A stretch of DNA of 64,000 bases. Source: Patiria pectinifera. Its lineage: Eukaryota > Echinodermata > Asteroidea > Valvatida > Asterinidae. The position numbers were made by a program, and so were the translations under genes. The DNA is taken from contig CM057135.1 of the NCBI GenBank assembly GCA_029964075.1, positions 729,001 through 793,000 on the forward strand, in the 5' to 3' direction. How positions within the stretch are numbered: the first letter of the stretch is position 1; the number at the start of each line of letters is the position of its first letter. The notes below the pieces were generated by a model. The model ran no database searches and was not told the origin of the DNA. It worked only from the letters and a program-made list of their open reading frames with translations. Of the stretch, positions 1 to 11,204 are shown in pieces.

Positions 1-1543
1 CTTTAACTTGGCGGGAAAATACCTGAACGCTATGAGGGCCGGGTTCAGATAACAGGAATCTTTGATCGGTCGCTTTAAGACGGGAAAATACCTCAACGCC
101 ATGAGGGCCGAGTTCAGATAACAGGAATCTTTGATCGGTCGCTTTAAGACGGGAAAATACCTCAACGCCATGAGGGCCGAGTTCAGATAACAGGAATCTT
201 TGATCGGTCGCTTTAAGACGGGAAAATACCTGAACGCTATGAGAGCCGAGTTCAGATAGCAGGAATCTTTGATCGGTCGCTTTAAGACGGGAAAATACCC
301 GAACGCTATGAGGGCCGAGTTCAGATAGCAGGAATCTTTGATCGGTCGCTTTAGGCCTACATGTAAGTCGGGAAAATACCCGAACGCTACCGGTATGTGG
401 GGGCCCGATTCAGATAACAGGAATCTTTGATCGGTCGCTTTAAGACGGGGAAAACACATGAACGCTATGGGGGCCGAGTTCAGATAGCAGGAATCTTTGA
501 TCGGTCGCTTTCAGACGGGAAAATACCTTAACGCTAAGGGCCCGATTCAGATGACAGGAATCTTTGATCGGTCGCTTTAAGACGGGAAAATACCTGAACG
601 CTATGACGGCTGAGTTCAGACAGCAGGTATCTCTGGTCGGTCGCTTTAAGACGGGAAATACCTGAACCCGCTATCAGGGCCCGATTCAGATAACACGAAT
701 CTTTGATCGGTCGCTTTAAGACGGGGAAAATACCTCAACGCCATGAGGGCCGGGTTCAGAGAACAGGAATCTTTCATCGGTTGCTTTAAGACGGGAAAAT
801 ACCTAAACGCTATGAGGGCCCGATTCAGATAACAGGAATCTTTCATCGGTTGCTTTAAGACGGGAAAATACCCGAACGCTATGAGGGCCGAGTTCAGATA
901 GCAGGAATCTATGAGGGCCCCATTCAGATAACAGGAATCTATGAGGGCCCCATTCAGTTAACAGGAATCTTTGATCGGTCGCTTTAAGACGGGAAAACAC
1001 ATGAACGCTATGGGGGCTGAGTTCAGATAGCAGGAATCTTTGATCGGTCGCTTTAAGACGGGAAAATACCTTAACGCCATGAGGGCAAGGTTCAGATAGC
1101 AGGAATCTTTGATCGGTCGCTTTAAGATGGGAAAATACCCGAACACTACGAGGGCCCCATTCAGATAACAGGAATCTTTGATAGGTCGCTTTAAGACGGG
1201 AAAATACCCGAACGCTACGAGGGCCCCATTCAGATAACAGGAATCTTTGATCGGTCGCTTTAAGACGGGAAAAAACCTGAACGCTATCAGGGCCCACTCA
1301 GATAACAGGAATATTTGATCGGTCGCTTTAAGACGGGAAAATACCCGAACGCCATGAGGGCCGGATTTAGATAACAGGAATCTTTGATCGGTCGCTTTAA
1401 GACGGGAAAATACCTCAACGCCATGAGGGCCGAGTTCAGATAACAGGAATCTTTGATCGGTCGCTTTAAGACGGGAAAATATCCGAACGCTATGAGGGCC
1501 GAGTTCAGATAGCAGGAATCTTTGATCGGTCGCTTTAAGACGG
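1..1543. repeat. 69-bp satellite array (about 22 units, continues off the left edge)
   Basis: The anchor GGAATCTTTGATCGGTCG recurs at 55, 124, 193, 262 and 331, exactly 69 bp apart, and then throughout. Units diverge by point changes, including CTATGAGGG versus CCATGAGGG and GATAACAGG versus GATAGCAGG. A few are shortened, for example the 33-bp partial units around 905-960. Because 69 is 23 codons, several minus-strand frames stay open for up to 210 codons. I read that as arithmetic, not coding, since the frames lack any non-repeat sequence. The array stops abruptly at 1543 after CTTTAAGACGGG. A lone monomer of the same family lies at 52828-52887. Confidence 0.96.
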
Positions 1544-1568
1544 GTACACGTTTTTGTATCGTAGACCC

Positions 1569-1614
1569 TATTGTCCTCTGTTGTAGACACTCGTCCGAGG
1601 TCCTCGATTTGAAT
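1569..1614 (+). repeat. Dispersed repeat fragment shared with 43143-43188
   Basis: The stretch containing TTGTAGACACTCGTCCGAGG and then TCCTCGATTTGAAT matches 43143-43188, which has TTGTAGACACTCCTCTACTG and then TCCTCGATTTGAAT. It lies immediately right of the 69-bp satellite. It is probably a fragment of an interspersed repeat, but its full extent is not resolved. Confidence 0.6.
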
Positions 1615-2652
1615 GCGTACCTACAACCATGTCTCCTGTGAACATTCCTTTGAATTCGTCCACTTTTTTCGACGTACGTGTAGAATAGGGTTTTGAGCTG
1701 AAATTTGGAATATGATCCTTGAAGTCATTCTCTATATTTTACAACAGATGACCCCAACCTGATTTTCCCCCCTTCACCCTTTTCCAGAAACTGCTAAATG
1801 CTCTGTGGACGTGTGCAAGTCCACAAAGCATTCACACATCCTGTGGACCTCTATTGTTCTCGGGTCCACAGGGCGTAAGGAACATCTACTCACTCGCATC
1901 TACTCTCTGGTTTTTAATGCTGCCAAATCGAAGGGCAAAGATAACACTGAGGAGTCATATTTGTTTTCTTTTCTACATTTCAAATATGCATTTAAAAAGG
2001 GGTTTCTAAAAAGTACTCAGTTCTTACTTTGCCCTGGATCTGAAGGTCCCAAGCCCTTATAAAGAAAAAGCAGAGGGAAAACAATATATAATATTTAAAT
2101 ATGTAAAAACCTGAAAATGATAATACACATGGAGTGCTACTTTGTGGTGTCGGTGACGATTTGTTAAACAAATGACAATTTCTACTTGAATGAGTGATAT
2201 GAAATACGGTGCCCTGTGGAGTCACACTCTGAATGGGGAACAATAAATTGTATACGACTCCACAGGGCAATTTCTATAGATGAATGTGTCTCCACAAGGA
2301 TTTCACGAAATAGATATTTGGAGTTTTCTCATAAACTAGGTATTTTCAGGGCATGTTGATCTGTCGCAAATTGAAGAGTTTTATGAAAAGGGATATTTAG
2401 TCCAAATTTCAGCTCTGGAAAATCATTTGGGTTGAAATAAGAGCATTTTGAAGTTAGCCCAAACTTTTACTACACGAGAACAAAGGAATGTCTCCACAAG
2501 GATACAAATTCCGGTATGTGTGAACTTATAGGAAAATGCAGGGATTCACAAAAACTTGTTCACTAGGTACTGCAAAGCTTTGATTTAAAGTTGAACTGTC
2601 GGGTGTAGACACAAGTTTATCCAGCGGCTTCACAGCTGTTATCTTAAAAACA
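1615..2652. other. No gene recognised; AT-rich spacer with a small hairpin
   Basis: No coding segment or known element is recognisable. The phrase GTCTCCACAAGGAT occurs twice (about 2288 and 2490). The 13-mer GCCCTGTGGAGTC at 2211-2223 is repeated in inverted orientation at 2256-2268. Several other CCACAGGG words occur between 1800 and 2270. This may be an old repeat whose boundaries I cannot define. Confidence 0.4.
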
Positions 2653-2714
2653 CAATTTACCATATAATGAAGTTGTAGCCAATATATTTCTCAGGAAATA
2701 TATTTCCCACTTAG

Positions 2715-3215
2715 TTCAATTACTGGTCATCTACTTGTACCCATAAGGGCCTTGGGAATATTCATAAACTTATTAATTTCTCAATTCTGTAATCCCCCAA
2801 TGGTCATGATGCAATTTAGTTTGAATTTACCCAGGAATAGAAAGTTTTAGCTGAAGGGTCCAGTCTTTCCAAAAAACCCTGTGTACTTTGTTTTTATCTT
2901 ATACATCTGCAGGTAAAGTGAAAGTGATCATGGAGTTTATTCGAAATACCCCCACGTTCTTCGCAAAAGTCGAAAGTTCAAGCAAAAAAGTCGTCCTTAT
3001 CAAAACAAAAGTATTTAATGAGAGGGGAAAGTACAGGAAACGTGTCGCAGAACGTCTGCCTGTATGTTATTAAACTGTAACATAAGTGATAATGTATCAT
3101 GTGGAAAACCATGTCTTTAAATTTTTGGCAGGATCTGATGCATGTAGTATACTGTAGAAGCCTATCACAGCATCAACTTTGTACATTGTACAGGGCCAAT
3201 GATTTTCCGTTTTAG
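2715..3215 (+). repeat. Left arm of a ~500-bp inverted duplication
   Basis: This segment is repeated in inverted orientation at 4141-4645 with only scattered substitutions and small indels. The pair begins TTCAATTACTGGTCATCTAC and ends TGATTTTCCGTTTTAG on the plus strand. The right copy lacks the 62-bp terminal repeats that flank the left copy, so it is either a truncated second copy or a copy made by local inverted duplication. Confidence 0.9.
2888..3073 (+). pseudogene. Short open frame preserved in both arms of the inverted duplication
   Basis: This 61-codon frame is lysine/arginine-rich (SAGKVKVI, FIRNTPTFFAK, KKVVLIKTKVFNERGKYRKR) and has a 65-codon partner at 4283-4480 on the opposite strand. 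A splice-acceptor-like TTATACATCTGCAG precedes the shared part. Relative to its partner it has an in-frame 3-bp insertion (VIMEF versus VIEF) and a pair of 1-bp indels that cancel, changing about eight residues to VESSS while the C-terminal part stays in frame. I do not recognise the family. It may be a fragment of a transposon protein or a chance frame. Confidence 0.25.
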
Positions 3216-3312
3216 TGGCAAAACAGATGGAGTTCGCGTAATCCACTGCTCTAAGTGGAAAATATATTTCCTGAGAAATATATTGGCTACAACTTCATTA
3301 TATGGTAAATTG

Positions 3313-3829
3313 AGCCGCAAGATACATGTAAGCCTCTCAATCAATATTCTTTAAAAAATAAAAGCAAAAAATTTGGACCTGTGTTGTCAGACCTGATATA
3401 CATCTACATCAAGCACTCGGCTTATTCTGGTGTGCACAGTGCACCATTGTTCAGCAATCCAGCTCAAGAAAAGATACCAATACGAATGGCTCGTACGTTG
3501 TATGGGGGAAAAAAAGAGAATTTTAGCCTGAATCTGTACAAAATGATCTCGACCTACATGTACCTTAATTTTTTGTCAATGTTATTTACATTCGATAATC
3601 TCCCTAAAAAAAGGGAAAATTCAGATCGTGTGCACAATTCCAGTCAGGATGGCATCGATTGGCTCATTACTAATTGGAATTTTGAAATGTTGGCAGCTAT
3701 GCGAAAGTTTAATGAGACGTTGTCAACTAAATGAATAAAATCTGTAAGGCTAGAAGGGTCATTTTAGCCGGTGTTATCTCCAGTCTCTATAGCATGAATG
3801 GGAATATTTATATTCACCTGGATAGTGTG
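3313..3829. other. Loop of the inverted duplication; no gene recognised
   Basis: This is AT-rich sequence between the two arms. A 117-codon plus-strand open frame (3381-3734) has no recognisable domain, and I do not call it a gene. Confidence 0.35.
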
Positions 3830-3972
3830 CTCAGTAGTCCAATGCAGTTATTCCCCCCACAACTCCTGGGTGGAAAGAGGCATGTGGGGATGAAGTACCT
3901 TGCCCAAGGATACAACATAGTCAACAGCAGGATTTGAACCCAGGACCCTCTGATCTTAACCACCAGGCTACA
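3830..3972 (-). mobile_element. tRNA-derived SINE, 5' part
   Basis: Read on the minus strand it has a Pol III A box near 3970-3960 (TAGCCTGGTGG) and a B box at 3940-3930 (GGTTCAAATCC). These are followed by a tail containing TTGTATCCTTGGGCAAGG, a phrase often seen in metazoan tRNA-SINEs. The spacing of the boxes fits a tRNA-derived head. The 3' boundary is not clear. It sits in the loop of the inverted duplication. Confidence 0.7.
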
Positions 3973-4140
3973 CACACACATACCCCATTGTTGATTTAGT
4001 CTTAGTTGTCAACCAAGGAAAAAATTAACACGTTTAGCATCCATACCTGCTTCCTTTTTGAGGACGCCACCTTTTTTTAGGGTGGGGGAGTAAACAATCC
4101 AAGAAAAAAAATCTTTTTCCAAACCTAGGGCCAATGATGT

Positions 4141-4645
4141 CTAAAACGGAAAATCATTGGCCCTGTACAATGTACAAAGTTGATGCTGTGATAGGCTTCT
4201 ACAGTATACTACATGCATCAGATCCTGCCAAAAATTTAAAGACATGGTTTTCCACATGATACATTATCACTTATGTTACAGTTTAATAACATACAGGCAG
4301 GCGTTCTGCGACACGTTTCCTGTACTTTCCCCTCTCATTAAATACTTTTGTTTTGATGAGGACGACTTTTTTTGCTTGAACTTTCGACTTGGCGAAGAAC
4401 GTGGGGGTATTTCGAATAAACTCAATCACTTTCACTTTACCTGCAGATGTACATGTATATAAGATAAAAACAAAGTACACAGGGTTTTTTGGAAAGACTG
4501 GACCCTTCAGCTAAAACTTTCTATTCCTGGGTAAATTCAAACTAATTGCATCATGACCATTGGGGGATTACAGAATTGAGAGATTAATAAGTTTATGAAT
4601 ATTCCCAAGGCCTTTATGGGTACAAGTAGATGACCAGTAATTGAA
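4141..4645 (-). repeat. Right arm of the ~500-bp inverted duplication
   Basis: This is the reverse complement of 2715-3215. Differences include TTATATACATGTACATCTGC versus TTATACATCTGC and a 3-bp indel in the short open frame. Confidence 0.9.
4283..4480 (-). pseudogene. Partner of the short frame at 2888-3073
   Basis: This 65-codon frame shares SAGKVKVI, EFIRNTPTFFAK and KKVVLIKTKVFNERGKYRKR with the plus-strand copy, and ends at the same stop after RLPVCY. It may be the less damaged copy, because it reads through the region where the other has two cancelling 1-bp indels. No function can be assigned. Confidence 0.25.
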
Positions 4646-4812
4646 CCAGTATTACGTGCCAGTCCATATGTTTTTTTTTCATTTCCAAAAGATGTGGGGA
4701 AATTTTCTTCAGGTGAAATACATTATAAGAAGGTTGTTCATCTGTCATTAACCAGTTCGTACCTGGTTTGTTCACATTTTACGGGACCCAGATGCAGCTG
4801 GGCAATTCCATG

Positions 4813-6119
4813 AAGGAGTGGACAAGACCCTAAAATTTAATATTGCTTTTTAGCAGAAAAGTCTGACTTTATATGATAGCCTACACATCAAAGTGTCTGA
4901 AAAAGTATTTAGAGCGCAATGTTTCCCCATCAAATCTACCAAAAACACATATTTGGGCAACTGACTTTTTGTCAAGAAATGAAGTGTAAAAATGGTCCTT
5001 AGTAAAAATGTATCATTTGAGGAGCAAAACACCCTATAGCTATTTATAAAATAGCATCAATCAACTGATTTAACATGAAAATCAACTACAAATGCAGTGA
5101 AATGTGCAGAACTAGATGTATTAAAACCTCGAAATTGGAATTTTCTGCTCTTTTGTAACCAGTGTAACGTAACTAACCAAAAAGTCAACAAAGTTTTTCT
5201 GAAACAGAAAACTTTTGAGTAGCAGCTTCATGTCTCAAATTTTCCTCCTCTGTGCAATTATGAGCTAAAATAAGGACATAAATATCAGCAATGTTTTTCC
5301 ACTTGGTCTATACATGCTGTCAAAATGTGTAACGTAACTAACTATGTAACGTAACTAACCAAGCAGTAACGTAACTTACCACAGTGAATGTGTATATAAT
5401 ATGCACATACATGAACATATGTTGTTGTGATCACCTTAAACCTGCCTAAACAGATTTGTTAACTTAACTTAGGCAGAAGTTAACAGTCACTTTACCCATT
5501 ATGCCTCTGTAACCACATTAAACCCCCTCCCCCAACCTTAAGCCCCTCCCCTCCCATGCCAAATTGTGATAAACCAACAAAGACAAAAATAGTGTACCGG
5601 TCATTAAAAAGTAACATCATTGCCTTTCTCGTTGGCACACAAAGTTATCCAGAATGCATCAAATGGCACGAAAAGGTGTTTTATTCCAAATTTTTAGGGG
5701 GGGGGGTGGGAATGTAGCACATGACACCTTTGGGTATGTGCATGTATGGATAGACACACCCTAAGCCTGTTAAAAAGCTTGATTCTCCCCAGAATGAGAG
5801 CAATCAGCAAGTGGTTCATTGGGGTTGGAGATACAGTCCAGTATGAAGGCAACTAATTTCCAGGAGAAGTGCAATATGCTGTATGGTGTAGGGAGGACCA
5901 GGTTTCAAATGGAACCTGCTGTAAAATACTGAAAACAGCCTTCTCCCAAGGACTGTATCTTATGAAAGGCAACATACAGTGCAGGTAGATTACAGGTTAC
6001 TGGTACCGTAGATCAACCAGAGATTGTAATCAATAGGGATCACTTCAGATTTTCAGTTGAAATCTACCCTATTAGAAAGTCATCTTACCGTACATGTGCC
6101 AGTATGGTATTTTAGTATT
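4813..6119. other. Left interior of the TIR element; no gene recognised
   Basis: This is AT-rich sequence holding four GTAACGTAACT motifs (next entry) and a 12-G run near 5697. I see no protein-coding domain on either strand. Confidence 0.4.
5164..5380 (+). repeat. Left cluster of GTAACGTAACTAACC motifs
   Basis: Copies start at 5164, 5329, 5346 and 5366 (the last reads GTAACGTAACTTACC). All are in the same orientation as the right-hand cluster at 10056-10450. These are candidate protein-binding subterminal repeats of the surrounding TIR element. Confidence 0.8.
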
Positions 6120-9100
6120 ACAAATCGCGTGGGGTGTGTGCGCCTTCGCCGGCAGACCTCCCTTTGGTCTCTGTAAAGTCTGATTTTTTGCCGTGTCAGG
6201 GATCGCAAGGAGACAAATAATATCAACCAACATCTTGGATTGCGGATATAGAACAATCTGGTCTATTTTGACGCTCTAAAATGACCAGCCATTGCCAGGT
6301 TTTGAAGGGATCCTTTTTTTCTCTCATGCTGTGAGTGTGCGACTATGACACCATGATGCATACACCGGTACAGTACATTGACCTGCTTTTGTTGTTGTTG
6401 TTGATTGTCTCCATGACACTGCATTCTACACAATGGCCACCCAAGCGTGAACCAGACAATATGTTGCAATACAGCAACAATGAACTGAGGGAACTCAGTC
6501 CCAACATGTCACTACACCATCCGAGACTGCCGTGTGCCGTTTATCAACGAATCGTCAATCTTGGTATTGCAAAATGTAAACGTGTACATAGAGGCTGCAG
6601 AGGTCAACAAAGAAGAAAGAAAGGTACCAAAGAAAAGAACTGTCGAATCATACAAACTATGACTTGTGTCGATACCATGACTAATCTTGCTTTGATCAAT
6701 TGCCAATCAGCGGATGTCCTCAAAGATCATCTAATAGAACATGACATTGATATAATGGCTTTAACAGAGACATGGTTTAAATCTCAGCATGACCAAAGAT
6801 CTTCAGATATTATTCCATCTGGTTACAAACTAGTTCATACTCCTCGTATCGGTCGCAGAGGTGGCGGTGTTGCTCTGTTGTATAATCCGCGTTTATGTTG
6901 ACTGTCTCTAAACTCACTGATATGAACCCATGTTCTTTTGAATATATCATGACTGATTTCATCCATAATTCACGCCATATTCACATCATAGTGTTGTATC
7001 GTCCACCTCCCTCTAACAAACGGCGGGTTGCTTTTGGCCACTTTACTGAAGAATTATCTGCCCTGCTCGATCAGCAATTAGCTTTCACCGGGAACCTCAT
7101 CATTGTCAGCGACTTCAATATTCACTGGGGTGACAGCAAGTCTCATGAAGTAAAACTGTTTGCCGATCTGCTGTTGAGATACAATCTAATCCAGCTTGTT
7201 AGCTCAGAGACACATGCTGCAGGTCATATCATAGATCTGGTCATAATCCCCAGATCAGACCATCTCATTGCATCCGTTACTACGTCTGATTGGGTGTCTG
7301 ATCATTGTGCAGTCCACTGCAAATTGGATTTACAAAAACCTAAGTTTGAGAGGATCAAGATTGTTTTTCGTAAGATTAAATCACTTGATCCTCATACATT
7401 CCAACAGGATATTATGAGCTCTCCACTAGTAACCAACCCCGCGACCTCCTTGACATCAATGGTTGATCAATATAATGGCACGCTCCAAAAACTACTGGAT
7501 CAGCGGGCTCCTTTAAGAACCTGCCACATAGTTGACAGACCAGCCGTCCCGTGGTATACTGATGACATCGCTGAAGCAAAGTGAAAGCGTCGAGTACTTG
7601 AGCGACAATGGCGCAGATCAGGTCTCCATGTGCATAAAGAGATGTTCCATGCCCAACGCAACCTAGTCAAACTCATGTTTCGTCGCAGCAAGTTTCGCTA
7701 TTACAGTGAATGCATCCGGAATCACAGAGGTGACCAAAAGGCTCTGTTTCAGATCGTTAATGAGCTCACTCATAGAAGAAATTCACCAATTTTGCCTCCA
7801 CATTCATCTGATCAACTCCTTGCGTGTGAATTCTCTAATCACTTTGTGCGCAAAATCCAGAAAATCCCTGAGTCCTTGATGAATGATCATCCACCATTAT
7901 TCGGTACCGTGTTTACTCCCAATGAGATAATGAGTCCAAGTTCGTGTGAATCTCTCTTAGAAGACTTCTTGCCAGTCTCAGTCAACGAGGTCACCACTAT
8001 CATAAAACAGTCAGCATCCAAGTCTTGCTCTCTGGACCCCATCCCTACGTCATTGGTAAAGGACAATCTTGAAACCATCGTCGTTCCCATCACCCAAATT
8101 ATCAACGTGTCGCTTGCAAACGGGGAGTTTTCCGACTACTTCAAACAGGCTCTAATTACCCCACTCATTAAGAAGGTGTCACTGGACTGTACCGATTTTA
8201 AGAACTACCGGCCTGTTTCCAACGTACCGTTCTTGTCAAAAATTGTAGAGAAGGTGGTGGCAAACCGCCTAAAGACTCACCTACTCGGCCATAATTTACT
8301 ACCATCTGAACAGTCGGCGTATCGTAAGCATCACAGTGTCGAGACAGCACTTCTGAAAGTTCATGATGATATCATTCGTGCAGTTGACAACAATCATGCG
8401 ACCTTCTTAATTCTTCTCGATCTTTCGGCTGCTTTCGACACAATCGACCACCAAATGCTCCTGCACAGACTTCATGACGATTTCGGTATTGGAGGAGTAG
8501 TCCTCAGGTGGTTCCAGTCGTATCTGCATGGCCGACGCCAAACTGTTACCATTCGAGGAACCTCATCACATATGGTAGATCTTAAGTTTGGCATTCCTCA
8601 GGGATCAGTTCTTGGCCCTGTGTTATTCACACTCTATACCACTCCGATCAGTCGAATGGTTCACCACCACGGTCTGAAGGTTCATCTCTATGCAGACGAT
8701 ACACAGCTATACATATCATTCAATCCCAATTCTCCCGGTAGTGAAGAAACAGCTGTCAACCGACTGATGTCGTGCCTAAATGACATCAAGTGCTGGATGT
8801 CCGAAAATTTACTGAGACTCAATGAGGACAAAACAGAATTCTTAATCATATGCCCCCCTCGTCTTAGGAGCAGAATCAATACACAGTCAATACAGATTGG
8901 TGATGCTCTCATGGCTCCATCGGAAGGTGCCAGGAACCTTGGTGTATTTTTCGACCAGGATTTGACCATGAATAGACAAATCTCAAACATATGCAAATCA
9001 TCTTTCTTTCATCTACGGAATATTGCAGCTATCAGAGGTGTACTTACCAACCAAGCTGCAGAGTGTCTCATCCATTCCCTCATCTCATCACGATTGGATT

Positions 9101-9640
9101 TCTGCAATAGTTTGCTGTCCGGCCTCCCCCAGCACTCCATACATAAACTACAACTGGTTCAGAACGCAGCCGCTCGCCTGATAACTGGAACCAAGAAATA
9201 CCACCACATCACACCCATACTCCATCGACTTCACTGGCTGCCAGTTCACTTCAGAATTCAATACAAAATCCTCATTCTCACCTTCAATGCACTTCATCAA
9301 CTCGCTCCAACCTACATTTAGGACATGATACACCTTCGTGATGTTAGGCCTGGTCTTCGGTTCTCAGCCCGCTCACTGCATGTGCCAATACCCCGCCTCG
9401 CCAGCTGTGGAGACCGAGCATTCTCCTACATCGCACCTTGTCTTTGGAACTCACTACCACCCGACCTCAGAACACAGAATGACCCATCAAGCTTCAAACG
9501 ACAACTCAAAACCTATCTATTCAACCGAGCATCTTAATCTTGACTTTATAGAGACCGGCGCCTTTGAATGACATCTTTTTGTCAGATACTGTGCGCCTTA
9601 TAAATGCTGTATATTATTATTATTATTATTATTATTACAG
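6120..9640 (+). mobile_element. Decayed CR1/L2-type LINE retrotransposon
   Basis: The element runs from a GC-richer 5' leader at about 6120 (left edge approximate) to a 3' end reading GCCTTATAAATGCTGTAT followed by an (ATT)n tail at about 9614-9640. A short A/T microsatellite tail of this type is usual for the CR1/L2/Rex1 group. It encodes endonuclease and reverse transcriptase in one reading frame that is now broken in three places. It lies inside the TIR element 4800-10462, so it inserted later. Confidence 0.9.
6335..9537 (+). pseudogene. LINE ORF2-like polyprotein: AP endonuclease plus reverse transcriptase (disrupted)
   Basis: The protein would nick target DNA and reverse-transcribe the element RNA. 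The N-terminal part has a hydrophobic LLLLLLLIV run and a basic stretch. The endonuclease follows, with LTETWF near 6760, SDFNIHWG near 7110 (the family usually has GDFN) and VSDHCAVHC near 7295. The reverse transcriptase shows LLDLSAAFDTIDH (about 8415-8450), GIPQGSVLGPVLF (about 8590) and the catalytic YADD at 8689-8700. The conserved C-terminal region has LHWLPVHFRI. Three lesions break it: a frameshift near 6898 within the endonuclease, a TGA at 7582-7584 (likely from CGA), and a TAG at 9319-9321 (likely from CAG). The frame then resumes to 9537. This is a dead copy. The domain order and sequence flavour match the CR1/L2/Rex1 group. Confidence 0.92.
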
Positions 9641-10449
9641 TACTTTCCACAGTATGCATGAGTGAGGTTCGAGCTGTGATCCATTTATTTGATTTTAAAA
9701 AATTAAGTTAAGTTAATCTTTGAATGTTTGCAATGCCAAAGTAGCACAAGTCACCCAACATCAAAACTTGTTGATTGCAGTGTAACTGTTATGTAGTAAT
9801 GGACTACACATGTGTACTGCACAAGTGTTTACGTTCACTTGATAATGCACAGAACATTTTCTTCTGGATGTACCGCTACATGGCTGCATTGATATCCTTT
9901 GAGTATTATCCCTGTTGTCCTTACACACTAATTAAAGTTTCTAAATTCATCTGCCACTGTTATTGCTGTGCTGAAAGCCAAACAGAAACAATATTACTCT
10001 TAAAACTGTGAGTAAAAGTACAATATGTCGGCAATTCAATGGGTGTGGACAAAGTGTAACGTAACTAACTGTAACGTAACTACCCATGATTTTTGGGAAA
10101 TGCTGGAAATTGGAAATGACAATCTGCCAACAGTTTGCTTCAAAATAATTACCATTCAGCAGGAAGTGACAGAACAAATAAAATTTGGTTTAGCTGTTTT
10201 TGCAAATAAGCAAACTTTTGACAAATAGCTGCGCATTTTTTTTCGGTGTCCATTTTTTGTAACGTAACTAACCGAAAATAAAACCCCTGCCACATCTTAC
10301 ATAGAAAGCCCATTCTGTTTTCCTATTGAGGTGTTGCAGGTCTGGGTACCATGCACCTGTGGTACCTTATTCAGATATAATAGGCAAGCTATATTGTAAT
10401 AGAGTAGCTCCCAACATGCTGAGGAGCCAAAAAATGTAACGAAACTAAC
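9641..10449. other. Right interior of the TIR element; no gene recognised
   Basis: This AT-rich sequence holds the right-hand cluster of four GTAACGTAACT motifs. No protein domain is recognised on either strand. Confidence 0.4.
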
Positions 10450-10450
10450 C
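10056..10450 (+). repeat. Right cluster of GTAACGTAACTAACC motifs
   Basis: Copies start at 10056, 10071 (GTAACGTAACTACCC), 10259 and 10436 (GTAACGAAACTAACC). The last one abuts the right terminal inverted repeat directly. The same motif forms a cluster of four at 5164-5380. Confidence 0.8.
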
Positions 10451-10660
10451 GTGGAATTGCCCAGCTTTAGTTTCCATAATGCAAATACATGCATTACAAA
10501 ATGGCAACACTATTTATTACCACCATGTTGTACATTAGTTTCTGCAATCTGCAGACAAAACATGAAATCAAGTCATCTCCTAACAGCCGTAATATCTGAT
10601 GCATAATAATGTTCGCCGTGAAACTACCCACACGGGCAGGCCAACTGCAGTAAAACCCTA

Positions 10661-11202
10661 CAGGGTGTTTAAAAAAAGTACCCATTTAGAAAACTTTATA
10701 GGTTTCCAGAATTTTTTTCTGGGTCTTGTTAGACCTTGACCCTCAGCTTTGTTTGCCACCTCACCGATCATTTTCGGTTCTGCTTGAGTGGGTACAGGCA
10801 ATGTACTTGTTCAGAATTTCAATTCATTTGTGCACGGATGTTTAAGGGTTAAAACGGATGTAAACACCGTGGTTGTCAAGTCCAGATATCTGGTTTGCTT
10901 CCCGCAATTGCCTGAAGAAAGGCCATTAACCCTTTTCCCTCCACAAGCACTCAAAGGCTGTGCATTGGATTTAAGCTAATGATCAAATTGACAACATGGT
11001 GCTTTAAAGAGGCATGGCAATGCTTATTTGGCTCACTGAACACCACACTGAAATGTACCAACCCCAATGTGCATAGTTGCATTAACCATCGCCTTTTTAA
11101 AGCACGCTCCTTAAAGCATGCTGTGGTCCAAAATTCTGGAAACCTATGAAGCTACTATTTGGAGACAGTTTTCTAAATGGGTACTTTTTTTGAAACACCC
11201 TG
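10661..11202. mobile_element. Tc1/mariner-type MITE, 542 bp
   Basis: The left end CAGGGTGTTTAAAAAAAGTA, continuing CCCATTTAGAAAAC, is the inverted match of the right end, which reads GTTTTCTAAATGGGTACTTT and then TTTTGAAACACCCTG. A second matching block (GGTTTCCAGAATTTT against AAAATTCTGGAAACC) extends the arms, with about 25 extra bases in the right arm. The element is flanked by TA on both sides (10659-10660 and 11203-11204). TA duplications and a CAGGGTG start are typical of Tc1/mariner elements. No transposase is present. Confidence 0.88.
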
Positions 11203-11204
11203 TA

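Larger units (their letters stand above)
2653..3312. repeat. 660-bp element bounded by 62-bp inverted repeats
   Basis: 2653-2714 (starting CAATTTACCATATAATGAAG) is the near-perfect reverse complement of 3251-3312 (ending TATATGGTAAATTG), with one mismatch seen. The enclosed 2715-3250 is mostly the left arm of a larger inverted repeat. This looks like a foldback or MITE-type element with long termini. No clear target-site duplication is visible. Confidence 0.75.
4800..10462. mobile_element. TIR-bounded DNA-transposon-like element, split by a LINE
   Basis: The left end GGGCAATTCCATG (4800-4812) is the inverted match of CGTGGAATTGCCC at 10450-10462, with one mismatch. Both ends are flanked by AGCT (4796-4799 and 10463-10466), a possible 4-bp target-site duplication; AGCT is palindromic, so it could also be the outermost part of the inverted repeat. 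Eight copies of a GTAACGTAACTAACC-type motif lie inside, four near each end, which is the usual place for transposase-binding repeats. Without the LINE (about 6120-9640) the element is about 2.1 kb. I see no transposase, so it appears non-autonomous. The superfamily is not determined. Confidence 0.65.

Noticed and set aside
803-1590. Minus-strand repeat proteins of 164 and 210 residues
   Set aside because: These are the 69-bp satellite read in frame (23 codons per unit). No other coding evidence is present.
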